NCBI GenBank assembly: GCA_029531795.1
Contig: JAPEIS010000002.1
Location: 806,001 to 870,000 of the forward strand
Direction: 5' to 3'
Length of the DNA stretch: 64,000 bases
From: Sclerotinia nivalis
Taxonomy: Eukaryota > Ascomycota > Leotiomycetes > Helotiales > Sclerotiniaceae
Part shown: positions 23,001 to 33,212 of the stretch, piece after piece
Layout: the number at the start of each line of letters is the position of its first letter
How positions within the stretch are numbered: position 1 is the stretch's first letter
Position numbers and translations under genes: made by a program
Notes under the pieces: model-generated
What the model was told of the DNA's origin: nothing
Databases searched by the model: none
Seen by the model: the letters and a program-made list of their open reading frames with translations, nothing else

Positions 23001-25981
23001 GTATATGGGCAAGACCTTCGAGGATTTGACGGAAAAGACGCCATATTTCCTCGTTATTTTCATAGAGTCCTCGTCGAATAAGATCGCGGAGTGTTCGCTT
23101 CTCACAATATTCCATAGATATGTATAAGATTGTTTTGAATGGGCGCGAAGGCCGCGGACTAGATCTACTTCCCCTATGTGCTAGAGCAACACGCTCGTGT
23201 CCCCGGTTTCGAGCATGGCCGTTGCGTTCTGCGGAATCTTCGTCGTCATCGTCATCATCATCATCATCATCCTCATCCTCATCCTCATCATCACTGTCGC
23301 TTGCCTCATCATAACCGAATTCGACTTGGTATCCGCTTGTAGACATGAAATCCAGACCCCCGGTACTAGTCCCGAATTCGATATGAGGTACTGATCCTCC
23401 AAGAGAAACGTTACTAGATTCTTCAGTGGCGGCATCTGTTGTCGTATTATCGTCATCCGTCTCAGAAAGATCAGGAACCTCTTCTGTCCATGTATTAAAA
23501 TAACCTAAGGGAGGGTAAGCATTAAAAAAGAGATTATTTTAATCCTCTGCAAACGGATCGCAATAGTTGAGCTCTCCTTCTCCCAGTTCACCTCTCAATA
23601 TTTTGGGAAATCAAGAATAATACAGAAATACATCTCCAAGTTTGGCTCGTCTTGTATAGAAAAAAATACGAAAAATGAGTACTTACGAACAACAGAAGGA
23701 TGGTTGAGTTGAGAAAGTAGGCGAGCCTCTTTCAATACGTCATCTAGCTGAGCAGAAGACTTCTGCGTAATCTTCTTGATGGCATATATCTGCCCATCTA
23801 GTTTTTGCCTTGCTTTCACGACCTCTCCGAAACCCCCTTTTCCTAAGCGACCCTCTTCCACAAAATCATGAGCATATCTTGAGAAAGGTCCACTAAGACT
23901 CATAGAATCATGTCTAGGTCTACGTGGAGTAGTTGGTGCTAAAGACGAGGTGGAACCAAGCCTTGATATTACAGCAGACGAATCTTCGTCCATTATCGGA
24001 GCATCAGTAACAAGAAATTTGCATGAGCCTATCCGAGTTTAGTCAGTATACGGACGGTCAGGAACTCCAACAAAAAGTTTAAGGTGAGCAAGAGTACTCA
24101 CTGAGTGCGAAAGCTCGCGGTCGCTTCTTCGGGTCAGGATTAAACAGCTTGAGCATAAAATCGTGTAGAGCGTCGGATAAGTCCAATGAGTCTAGCATAG
24201 CCTTAGGAGACGTATATTTTCGAGTGACATTCAACCCAAAAGCCATCTGAAGGAAAACTATACCGAACTCCCAGATGTCTGTTTTTGCAGTTCGTGGCCC
24301 GTCATCCGAGTTTGCTATTTCGGGAGGAAACCAGTACGCAGATTTTGCCATGGCAGAGCTATCTGTCTTTCCTTTCGTGGTTTTACCACTCAAAATATGC
24401 AGCTTTCGCTGATATCCAGCATCAGCAAGTTTTGGCCTGACGACTCCATCTGATTCCCGGAAAAGGAGTACGTTTCCACTATGTATATCCTAGAACGAAG
24501 AGTGTCAGCATTCTGGTGAAGGGCGCGGAAAGACAGACTCATTTGCTTACCTCGTGGATAATTCCGTTTTCTTCGTGGAGAAACCTCAAAGCGTCCAATA
24601 GCTCTATCGTCCATGAACGAACTTTGTTGACGTTCATGTTCTCGACGATATCTAAGAATTCCTCCAAAGAACCTTTCTCGGCATACTCACTCAATGTACT
24701 AACAGTCCAGGAAGACTCGTTTCTGCGGCACCAACAAAATTAACTTCCACTAGATACAAGCCTCAAGCAACTTCACCTGAAAAGTAATAAATACTCACTC
24801 TTCTTTTTCCACCTTGAAATCCAGGAGATTAAGGATGTTGTCGTGTCTAATGCTTCTGAGCTTTTCTAATTCACTCTCCATCGCTTGCAGTTCTCCCTTG
24901 ATACTACGATCACTCAGATTCGTATCAAGCACTGCCTGCTTCAAAACCAATAACGGGGCTTGGGAGTTGACTGCTGGTCTCACGGTGTAGCAACGAGAAA
25001 CGGGACCTTGACGGATGAGTGATTTACCAGTCACCGCCTGAAAGTAAACAGGGTTACCGTCAGCATCCAGGATCGAGACTTGGCGATCTAATACTTCGTG
25101 ATCTTGTGCCATTTTTCCAATCACCGAATTGGATACAGTGATTGAGGGAGGAGGTTGATTCTTCCGCTTTGTCTCTTTCGCCTTGGCTCGCTGTCTCTTC
25201 AACTCATCCTGCACCAGCGAACCAAGCATTCTTTCCTCTTCCTGGGACTCCATTCTATTCTACATTTAGAGTGTTCCACAAGAGATAAAGGAATCTGTTG
25301 GGCCGAGCAAATCAACTCCAAAAAGGAAAAGGGGAACAGAGATGTACTCACATTTTCTTTTTCTCTTCCTCTAGACGCTGATCTTCCATCATCTGTGCAG
25401 CAGCCGCTTCATGAGCTGCTCGCTCTTCTTGTAGAGTGGGCAGTACTCGTCCTGCAGCCTTTGCTTCGGCAGCTTGCTCTAACACTTCCTGACAAGCAGT
25501 TACAATTTCCATAATCATAGCTTGCTCTTCCTTGATCAGTTTTTTAGGTAAGGTCTCAATAATTTTCTGAAGTTTAAATTTTGTAGAATCCTGAAGTCCA
25601 TCGGTATTCTTCAAGGTCAACAATGGCGGTGATCTTGGGTAAGTGAGGGTTAGGGTGACTCCTAACGTCACCGAGAAATCCTCATCAGTAGTTTTCATGG
25701 ATATTTCAAATGATGGTTCCGATTTCTGGGTAAAATTAGATTTATTCATGCAAGCCCTCAAAACAAGATTGGCATACCTTCCATGCTGATTGATGCGTTT
25801 CAATACGACGAAAGTCTTCACCGTATATTGAGGCGAGAGCAATAAGCTCATCGTCTTGGATCTCTTGATATGGAGATTTTGGTGAGCCATTTCCAACATC
25901 ATTGTGTTTCAATGCAGGAAATGTATTCAGGGACTTTTTCTGCTGTGCTTTCTTTCCCCATGGACTACTTGCTGGAGGCAT
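20022..25981 (-). CDS. GCN2: eIF2-alpha kinase GCN2 / CPC3 (amino-acid starvation sensor)
   Basis: A multi-exon gene; first exons 25,981-25,778, 25,725-25,352 and 25,254-24,799, last exon ending at 20,022. Domain order is that of GCN2. An RWD domain comes first (DDELIALASIYGEDF; binds GCN1). A pseudokinase follows (HEENGIIHEDIHSGN; KTDIWEFGIVFLQM). The active kinase has GRLGKGGFGEV, YAIKKI, HRDLKPENIFID, DLGLA and SYIAPEI. A HisRS-like domain then spans about 22,270-21,000, and the C-terminal region ends YNFRTGTCIYYDLGA. Uncharged tRNA binding to the HisRS-like part activates phosphorylation of eIF2-alpha and so translation of the Gcn4/CPC1 activator. A run of about 20 acidic residues (ten consecutive Asp) lies in the kinase insert between lobes, as is common in this family. 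It is transcribed divergently from ArgJ. Some internal exon borders were not resolved to the base. Confidence 0.95.
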
Positions 25982-26506
25982 GATGGAAACTGGGCTATGG
26001 CACTTGTTCGCTGATATCGATATCGCACTACTTTATATATTTCAATATCTGAATTCGTCGTTAAGATTCAAAAAGCAAGAAATACGTGCGGCCAAGGCCA
26101 CAGCGTCGCCTAGGGGGACATTTTGAATTCCCTCGAGTTTAAATTTAAATTATGTTGGAAATTTATGAGTCGTTCAAAGCCACACTTTCCCTCCCTCAAA
26201 CATATACACGACTCGGAACTTATCAATGGCAAGGCTGAACACTCAGCCTATCAGATAAAGAGAATGATATTCTTGTCGTACCACAGTCGCGCTAGTCTCT
26301 TTGTAGCAAAACCTCCGTCATCCGATGTTTTATCGCACAAGGCGTCAAAATTTCTGGTGAGTCCTCTGGTGAGTCAATTCCTTATCAGTTGAGAAGTTCT
26401 TCCAGTAGATACATAAAGTGCTAGGTAAGCCAATTGATCTTCTTTGAATCAATTGAGTTAGTATAACTCTAGCAAGATAGGCTAAACATCTTGCTATTTC
26501 CTCGCA
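25982..26506. promoter_or_regulatory. Shared upstream region of GCN2 and ArgJ
   Basis: This 525-bp stretch separates the divergent start codons. It contains the palindromic Gcn4/CPC1 site at 26,370-26,376 and a near match (TGAGTCC) at 26,358-26,364. No separate gene is supported in it. Confidence 0.7.
26370..26376. promoter_or_regulatory. Gcn4/CPC1 response element TGAGTCA
   Basis: A perfect TGASTCA match 131 bp before the ArgJ start codon. General amino-acid control activators of the Gcn4/CPC1 family bind this sequence upstream of amino-acid biosynthesis genes. A second, imperfect copy is 12 bp upstream. Confidence 0.65.
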
Positions 26507-28037
26507 ATGGTTTTCAACACAGGTACAAAGCTCCCAATAGCTCGATTGATCAGACCAACAGCTTCCTATCACCCCGCAATCAGTAGTATCCGATACTATT
26601 CTGCACCACCCGAGAGCACGATACCGGCCGCAAAGCTAAAATACATTCCCACGAGTGGCACATACCCTAAAGGATTTCTAGTCTCTGGAACCTACGTAGG
26701 AGTTAAACCAACCAACAAATCTACACCAGATCTTGCTTTTCTTGCCTCGGAGACACCATGTGCGGCTGCAGCAGTGTTCACGAAGAACAAGTTCCAAGCG
26801 GCTCCTGTCACCGTTAGCAGGAAGATGCTACAGAGAAGGAATAATGCTGGAATCCGTTCAGTCATTATCAATTCAGGCTGTGCAAATGCTGTGACCGGAA
26901 AGGGTGGAATGGAAGATGCTGAGAAGATGGGAGCTGAAGCTGATAGATGTTTTGATGCGCCAAGTGATGGCAAAGGTGGGAGTTCAATAGTCATGAGCAC
27001 TGGTGTAATTGGTCAAAGGTTTGAAGGCCTGCCTCTACTTCCGAGAAATTTGCCATAACTAAACCTCTCTCAGATTGCCAATCCAGAAAATATTGCTCAA
27101 AATACCTACCGCCTTCGACGGCCTGGGAAACTCTCACAACCATTGGTTGGCGACTGCAACCGCAATTTGTACCACCGATACATTTCCAAAACTCTTATCC
27201 CGAACATTCTCCTTACCCTCTTCTCCAGGAATCGAATACAGGATGGCTGGTATGACAAAGGGTGCCGGAATGATTCATCCGAATATGGCGACTTTGTTAG
27301 GAATGATTGCAACAGATGCACCAATCGCACCGGTATTACTGCCATTCTTGCTTAAAAACGCTGTTAACAAGTCATTTAACAGTATCTCCATTGATGGCGA
27401 TACTTCTACGAACGATACGGTTGCTGTTTTGGCAAACGGAGCAGCAGGGGGAAAGGAAGTCACTTCTGAATCATCCGAAGATCATGCTGCATTTCAAAAG
27501 GTTCTGACCGAGTTTGCTACTGATCTTGCCAAGCTTGTCGTCCGTGATGGTGAAGGTGCAACTAAGTTCGTCACTATCCGTGTAACAGAAGCCCCGTCAG
27601 AGATTGGAGCACGCAAAATTGCTAGCACGATCGCAAGATCTCCATTAGTGAAGACGGCATTGTATGGTAAAGATGCAAACTGGGGCCGTATACTATGTGC
27701 TACTGGCTATTCCCAGATCTCGGAACCAGGCGAGCCCATAAATGAAGTTCCAGAAATCGTCCCTGAGAAGACTAGTGTCTCATTCATTCCCTCAGATGGC
27801 TCACCAGAGCTTAAACTTCTAGTGAACGGAGAGCCAGAATCAGTGGACGAGACTCGTGCTGCCGAGATCTTGGAGCATGAGGACCTAGAAATCTTGATAA
27901 GGCTTGGAGGTGGAAAGGAAGAGGCAGTGTACTGGACTTGTGATTTCAGGTAGGTGCTCAACACACAAACTAACAAGACAAAAGCTGACCCGTATAGCCA
28001 TGAATACGTCACAATTAATGGAGACTACAGGACATAA
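26507..28037 (+). CDS. ARG7: Arginine biosynthesis bifunctional protein ArgJ (ornithine acetyltransferase / N-acetylglutamate synthase), mitochondrial
   Basis: There are three exons: 26,507-27,018, 27,074-27,949 and 27,998-28,037, giving 475 residues. The third exon codes only [17 protein letters not shown] residues, the conserved ArgJ end. The enzyme moves the acetyl group from N-acetylornithine to glutamate, closing the cyclic arginine pathway. Seen: N-terminal mitochondrial presequence, conserved INSGCANA and VMSTGVIGQ, the self-cleavage region [14 protein letters not shown] (nucleophilic Thr near residue 242; the protein cuts itself into two subunits), [13 protein letters not shown], and [16 protein letters not shown]. 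Names in fungi include ARG7 and argJ. The upstream TGAGTCA suggests cross-pathway control, and the divergent neighbour is the sensor kinase of that system. Confidence 0.96.
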
Positions 28038-28427
28038 GTAATGCAAAGTGAGGTGAGGTCAAGAAAAAGAGAATTTCGGATCTAAAAACATTCCAGAGCA
28101 AGATGTTTTAGGTGTGAATAGGAGGAAATTGTAGGACAATACGTAACAGTAAAAGTGTATTTTGGGAAAAGAATAGCGAGATAATAGAAATACCCCAGCG
28201 TGCACGACGAAAACCACTGTAGAGGGTAAAAAGAGCTACAATTCGATCCTTACCTTTGCACTCTCAAAACAACTGTACATGCTTCTTGTGCCATTTCAAC
28301 CAGCTGGCTAAAAATTCCGACTTGATTCTCATCAAAGTTTCTGCAAGCAGTCTGATGAAGGGATGTATGCAATGCTAATTTCATTCCCTCTCGTCCACGT
28401 ATGTACAAAACAGACCATATTTCCCCC
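28038..28427. other. Intergenic region between convergent ArgJ and NDUFA12
   Basis: About 390 bp, probably the two 3' UTRs. No gene is supported. Confidence 0.6.
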
Positions 28428-29197
28428 TCACGCTCTTTCAACAGTTTCGGGAGTCCAGGCAGTGATCTTTGGCTTAACACTTAGAGAAAATATCAGCTCA
28501 CGCCCATACACTTCAGCAAAAATATGCAAAATATAAACACTCACGTAGAATAAGTCTTGAAAGCGCCACGGCTCATGGTGAAAGTTGGTCTGTGATGCGG
28601 CAATTCCCAAGGGCGTACTCCGGTCTGTAAGATAGGATCTTGGTTCGGTGGCTTATCTACAATGTATGAGATCCAGGCGTGCCATCCGGGCTCGATTTGA
28701 CATCTGTGAGAATCGGTAAGTATCAGGATAAGATAACTCAGCGAGGAGCGCTAGATGTTCCTTACGGGCTGAATTCGTCGTCCTTGTAGTCTACCCATCT
28801 TGTGCGTACTGTATATTCCTATGAGCATATTTGGACTTATATATGGCATGTTATGGGGATTCCGTACGTGGTAATTCGTCCTCCAAGTTCTCGAAAAACT
28901 TGTTGCCATATCGATCCTTTCCGATCAAGGTTCCGGCTTTGGTGTCACCTGTTCCCCATGAGCTTCAGTCTTTCCGCTATCATTTCGAGAGTTGGATACC
29001 TTGGTACTGTATTTCGAAATCCGCCCATTAGCTCCAGAGTTCGCGATGGGGCGGGCTCGTTGTAAGATGTACTCACATGCATTTGATGAAGAGCATCCTA
29101 TATTTAAGTTAGCAATCGGCTGGCGCAACTCGAAGATTCTACATACCTTGATACCCACTTTGCGCAAATTGCGCAGCGTCCGCATAATCGTAGACAT
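28428..29197 (-). CDS. NADH:ubiquinone oxidoreductase (complex I) subunit NDUFA12 / B17.2
   Basis: Seven exons are needed to recover the family sequence: 29,197-29,147, 29,097-29,077, 29,006-29,000, 28,948-28,868, 28,808-28,766, 28,703-28,545 and 28,479-28,428. They give 137 residues, a normal length. The spliced protein has the hallmarks GDTKAGTLIG, RTRWVDYKDDEF, QIEPGWHAWISYIVD, LQTGVRPWE and AFKTYSTVKPKI. NDUFA12 is an accessory subunit of the matrix arm of complex I at the inner mitochondrial membrane. The third exon is only 7 nt (TACCAAG) and supplies Tyr-Gln and the first base of the Gly of GDTKAG; it is flanked by a clear AG before and GT after. The gene is divergent from PGS1 with 204 bp between start codons. 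Confidence 0.93.
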
Positions 29198-29401
29198 CTT
29201 GTTGGCGTTGCAATGGTTTTGCTGAATCTCTGAGAAACAATGAAAGTGTGATGTTCATGAAGTCGTCGCCCATTCGGCACGCCGCTTTTGCGCTAGCGAT
29301 ATCAAACGCTATCGCTATCCTATCGGCTTCTTTAAATTTCAAATCTTCGACAACGCAAATCTAGAAATTTTACAGAAGAATCCGGAAAGAAACAAGAAGA
29401 T
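29198..29401. promoter_or_regulatory. Compact bidirectional upstream region of NDUFA12 and PGS1
   Basis: Only 204 bp separate the two ATGs, so both genes must share promoter DNA. Two genes of mitochondrial inner-membrane proteins start here in opposite directions. I do not recognise a specific activator site. Confidence 0.6.
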
Positions 29402-31187
29402 ATGATTATTAGGAGTCTTACACGCTGCTCTCGCATTCGAAAGGTTCCCTCTTTTCAAGCACCATTACAACGAATGAAACAGCGCACCTATTCGACATCT
29501 ACAAGCTCCTCTGCTAACGCGCCCACGGCACCCTCGCCAGCATCCATATTAGTTGCTTTTACGAATGAATGTGATAAAATAGCCCCAAAATTTGAGGTGC
29601 ATGGTTCGCAGATACAAATATTACGGACGCCATCAGAATTTTACGAGACGTTGAAGGTTGGCACATACATAAACTGGACATTGGCGGATGGGACGAATGC
29701 TGATGGATGGCTAGAGTAAAATACTGGCAGCAGAGACACGGATTTTCTTGTCGACTTTGTACATAGGAAAGACAGAACATGAATTAGTACACAGATATTC
29801 TCCCAGTTCAATAGTACATATGAATGATAACTATGTGTAGATTTCCACACTTCAGCAAGCTCTGCGTACAAAACCAAATCTTAAGTTTAGTATCCTCACT
29901 GATGCGCTGAGAGGTACGAGAGAGTCTCCTAATGCATCATGTGCTTCACTTCTTGCGCCGTTGGTGTCGGAGTTTGGTGCAGATAGAGTTGAGATTCGTA
30001 TGTACCATACCCCGAATTTGAACGGGTTGAGAAAAAAGTATATTCCTAAACGAATCAATGAGGGATGGGGTTTGCAACATATGAAGTTGTATGGAGTGGA
30101 TGATGAAATTATAATATCTGGGTATGTTATGGTCAAATCCTTGTCCGAAGCAGTTTGGAGGCTAATGAACGTGAAAAGGGCCAATCTTTCCAGTGACTAT
30201 TTCACAAACCGACAAGATCGGTATCATGTGTTTTCCTCTAAAGAAGTCACTCAGTATTTCTACAATATCCACAACGCAGTCTCGAGTTTGAGCTTCTTGG
30301 TGTCACCAGACCCTCAATTACCTGCTGGATATACACTTGAATGGCCCTCCTCAAACCCCTGTCCTTCTCCTTTAACAGATTCCAAGAAATACATCTCCCA
30401 CGCATCATCCATTCTCACACCATTGATACAAGCATCAGCAACATCAAATTCGATCCCTAGCGACCCTCAAGCTAACACAACTATCTACCCCATCTCCCAA
30501 TTCACACCACTGTTCCCGTCCACCTCCGACACATCCACCGAACTCCCCATGCTCACCCGTCTCCTCACCTTCCTCAATTCTCCCACCATCCCCTCGTCCT
30601 GGACTTTCACTGCCGGCTACTTCAATCCCTCCCCCACCCTAACCTCCCTCCTCCTCCGCACAACCTCCAAAAACAATACCGTCTTAACCGCTTCCCCCCA
30701 AGCCAACGGTTTCTACAACTCCCCCGGAGTCTCCGGCATGCTTCCCGCAGCCTACACACTTCTCCTCCGCAAATTCCTTGCCTCAGCTCAAAAAATTCAA
30801 GGACCATCCCCATCCATCACTCTCCGAGAATGGAAAAGAGGAACCGTGAATGAGCCCGGAGGGTGGACATATCATGCCAAGGGACTTTGGGTTTCATTCC
30901 CTTCCCCATCCTCACCCGCATCCTCATCCGAGACCCCCAAACCAGCAATCACAGTACTGGGCAGTAGTAACTATACCAAACGATCGTACACGCTCGATCT
31001 CGAAACAGGCGTGATGATCGTAACTCGAGATCCGGAGTTGCAGGAGAGATTGAGGCAGGAAAGAGATGGGTTGGGTGAGTGGGCGAGCGAGGTGGGAATG
31101 AAGGAGTTTCAGAGTAGTGAGAGGAGGGTGGGGTTGCATGTTAGGATCGCATTATGGATTGTGGGGGTAGTGGGTGGTGCTTTATAG
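29402..31187 (+). CDS. PGS1: CDP-diacylglycerol--glycerol-3-phosphate 3-phosphatidyltransferase (phosphatidylglycerophosphate synthase), mitochondrial
   Basis: There are four exons: 29,402-29,656, 29,715-29,786, 29,841-30,121 and 30,179-31,187, giving 538 residues. The enzyme makes phosphatidylglycerophosphate, the committed step to cardiolipin, in the inner mitochondrial membrane. Seen: a basic N-terminal presequence, the conserved stretch RIFLSTLYIGK, and two HKD phospholipase-D motifs, one at QHMKLYGVDDE (around residue 188, followed by SGANLSSDYF) and one at YHAKGLW with GSSNYTKRSYTLDLE (from about residue 433). This is the PGS1/PEL1 class and not the bacterial PgsA type. The third intron (57 bp) is a multiple of three and has no in-frame stop, so its retention would insert 19 residues directly in the first HKD region. 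A Ser/Pro-rich stretch is near the second motif. Confidence 0.95.
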
Positions 31188-31435
31188 AGGACATGGTGCC
31201 ATTCATATTTTGAGCTAAAGCGAGGACTAGAGATGGGATTGGGGTTCTCGCTATTAGGATTTTCTTCGTGGTAGAAATGTACCAGAACATTGTATCACAT
31301 TTTCACATGAATTTATGTGCAAGTCACCACGAGTGCAACTTGCGCAGAGGACATGAATTCACAAAAGATTTTCGTATATCATTTGACGATTGTAACGTCC
31401 CTAGCTTTATGCTCATTATAATGCCAAATATCCCA

Positions 31436-33212
31436 CTACAATTCATCTCTCTTCCTCAAACCCGTCTCCACAGGCCTCATTCTAAACATCTTCACCCCAT
31501 GCGGCTCCACATCCGCCACCACAGTTCCACTCGGCTGAACCGTCCCGGTCAAATTTCCCAACAACTCGCTTCTTCCTGCCGCCAAACCATCCTTATAACT
31601 CATTTCCGTAGCATTATACCTTCCACTCGCCACCGTGGTAGCATTATACCCCGTCGTCGCATTTCCCGTCGCGGTACTCGCGGTAATGATCGCTTGGGCC
31701 GTTGCGTTATCCATGCGATTTGCCCAGAGATCGCGTAATTCCCATTCCATGGAGACTTGTTTTGCTGTGCCTGCGGTGCCGTAATCGATGAAGATGTCGG
31801 CTAATGTGGCGTTCATGGTGAGGGGTTTATCACCACCGTTTATGAGGAGGAGAACAAAGTCGTCGGTGGTGCTGTTGGTGGTGGATTGGAGTGAACCGGA
31901 CCACATTTGGATCGTAGCGACACCGTTCTCGTCGGTAGCGTCGGTGGAATACATCCAATGACGGGCAGCACTGCTACCTTGGGGATCTTGATTGACGGCT
32001 ATAACAGCTGGGTTGGAGATGATTGCTAGATCGGCTGGTTTTATTTGGCGGAGGTCGTTACCGAGGATGAGCGGGCTTTTTACGATTGCCCCTATGGACT
32101 ATTAGAATCTTGATGCTTTCTATTTCATGGATGGGAAATATAGATTAGAAACTTACACATGCTGAAGTGAGCTACGTATTCTGCATCAGTCATTCCACCA
32201 TTGCCGACTTCTAAATTATCAAGATCATTCCATGCACCAGGCTGAGCTTTTGATACAATGAAGGAAGCTTTATTCATGATATTGGCAATTGAGCACTACA
32301 GGTTGCGGTGATTAGTTGTGTGAATTTTCCAGCTGGGCCGATAGCTTACATGGAAACCGGGTAGTACGCAGTTAAATGCATCAGGGCCATCACTGGAGGC
32401 TGTTAGATATATTGTCAAAATTCTGGATTGCTCTTCCTCACCAGGGACATCTTGGATCAGCCCTATCCCAAGAGTCATACACATCGCCAGATATTCTCCA
32501 ACTGTTAGCTGTAGTTGAACCCCAGTTCCACGGGGAGTCTTCTCCCCAATTGCAGAGGGAGTAGAGGATAGGTCGGCCGGTAGCATTGAGTGCTTTCGCC
32601 ATCACTTGGTATCTGGAAGGCATAATTAGCTTGGCTTCAAGAGAAACAATTGAAGTGCCGAAACTCTAGAATAGTGATGTTTTGCTCTCCGATCTCTTAT
32701 GTGCCTTACCTTTGTGAACTTAAGTATTGAGTTCCGGCTTGTCCCGTGTTAAAACAATTATCATATTTCAAATAATCGACTCCTACCGAAGCAAAATAGT
32801 TCGCGTCGACAGTTTCATATCCTAGACTTCCAGCATATCCGCCGCAGGTATATTCGCCAGCATCTGAGTACATTCCAAATCCCAAACCAAGGTCATGAAT
32901 TGCATCTGCTACAGCCTTCATCCCATTTGGAAATTTTTCCGCATTGGCGACAAGAGTGTTGTTGTCACTAGCATTCCGGCCATTGCTCCAACAGTCATCA
33001 AGAATAACGTATTGATATCCCAAGTCTCTGAGTCCATAATCAACTATTAAATCGGCTGTTTGAAGAAGTAGTTCCTCAGACACGTCGCAGCCTAGAGCAT
33101 TCCAATTATCCCATCCCATCTGAGGGGTCCTTGCTAGGCCATTATTGACAGCATCTGCTCCGAAAGCTAATAAGGCAGTGGTGAAGGCACCGAAGATAGT
33201 TCTTTTCGACAT
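31436..33212 (-). CDS. Alpha-galactosidase (glycoside hydrolase family 27), secreted
   Basis: A multi-exon gene; exon 1 is 33,212-32,710 and exon 2 starts at 32,612, with further exons down to the stop at 31,436. It opens with a signal peptide ([21 protein letters not shown]). GH27 motifs follow: [40 protein letters not shown], the nucleophile aspartate in YLKYDNC (near residue 151), [10 protein letters not shown], the acid/base aspartate in [10 protein letters not shown], and [18 protein letters not shown]. The enzyme removes terminal alpha-linked galactose from melibiose, raffinose-type sugars and galactomannan side chains. The C-terminal beta domain has several N-glycosylation sites (NAT, NTT, NLT). 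The protein ends RKRDEL, close to an ER-retrieval tetrapeptide. It is convergent with PGS1. Confidence 0.95.

Noticed and set aside
23120..23314. Poly-Ser frame antisense to GCN2
   Set aside because: It is the reverse-frame shadow of the acidic Asp-run in the GCN2 kinase insert.
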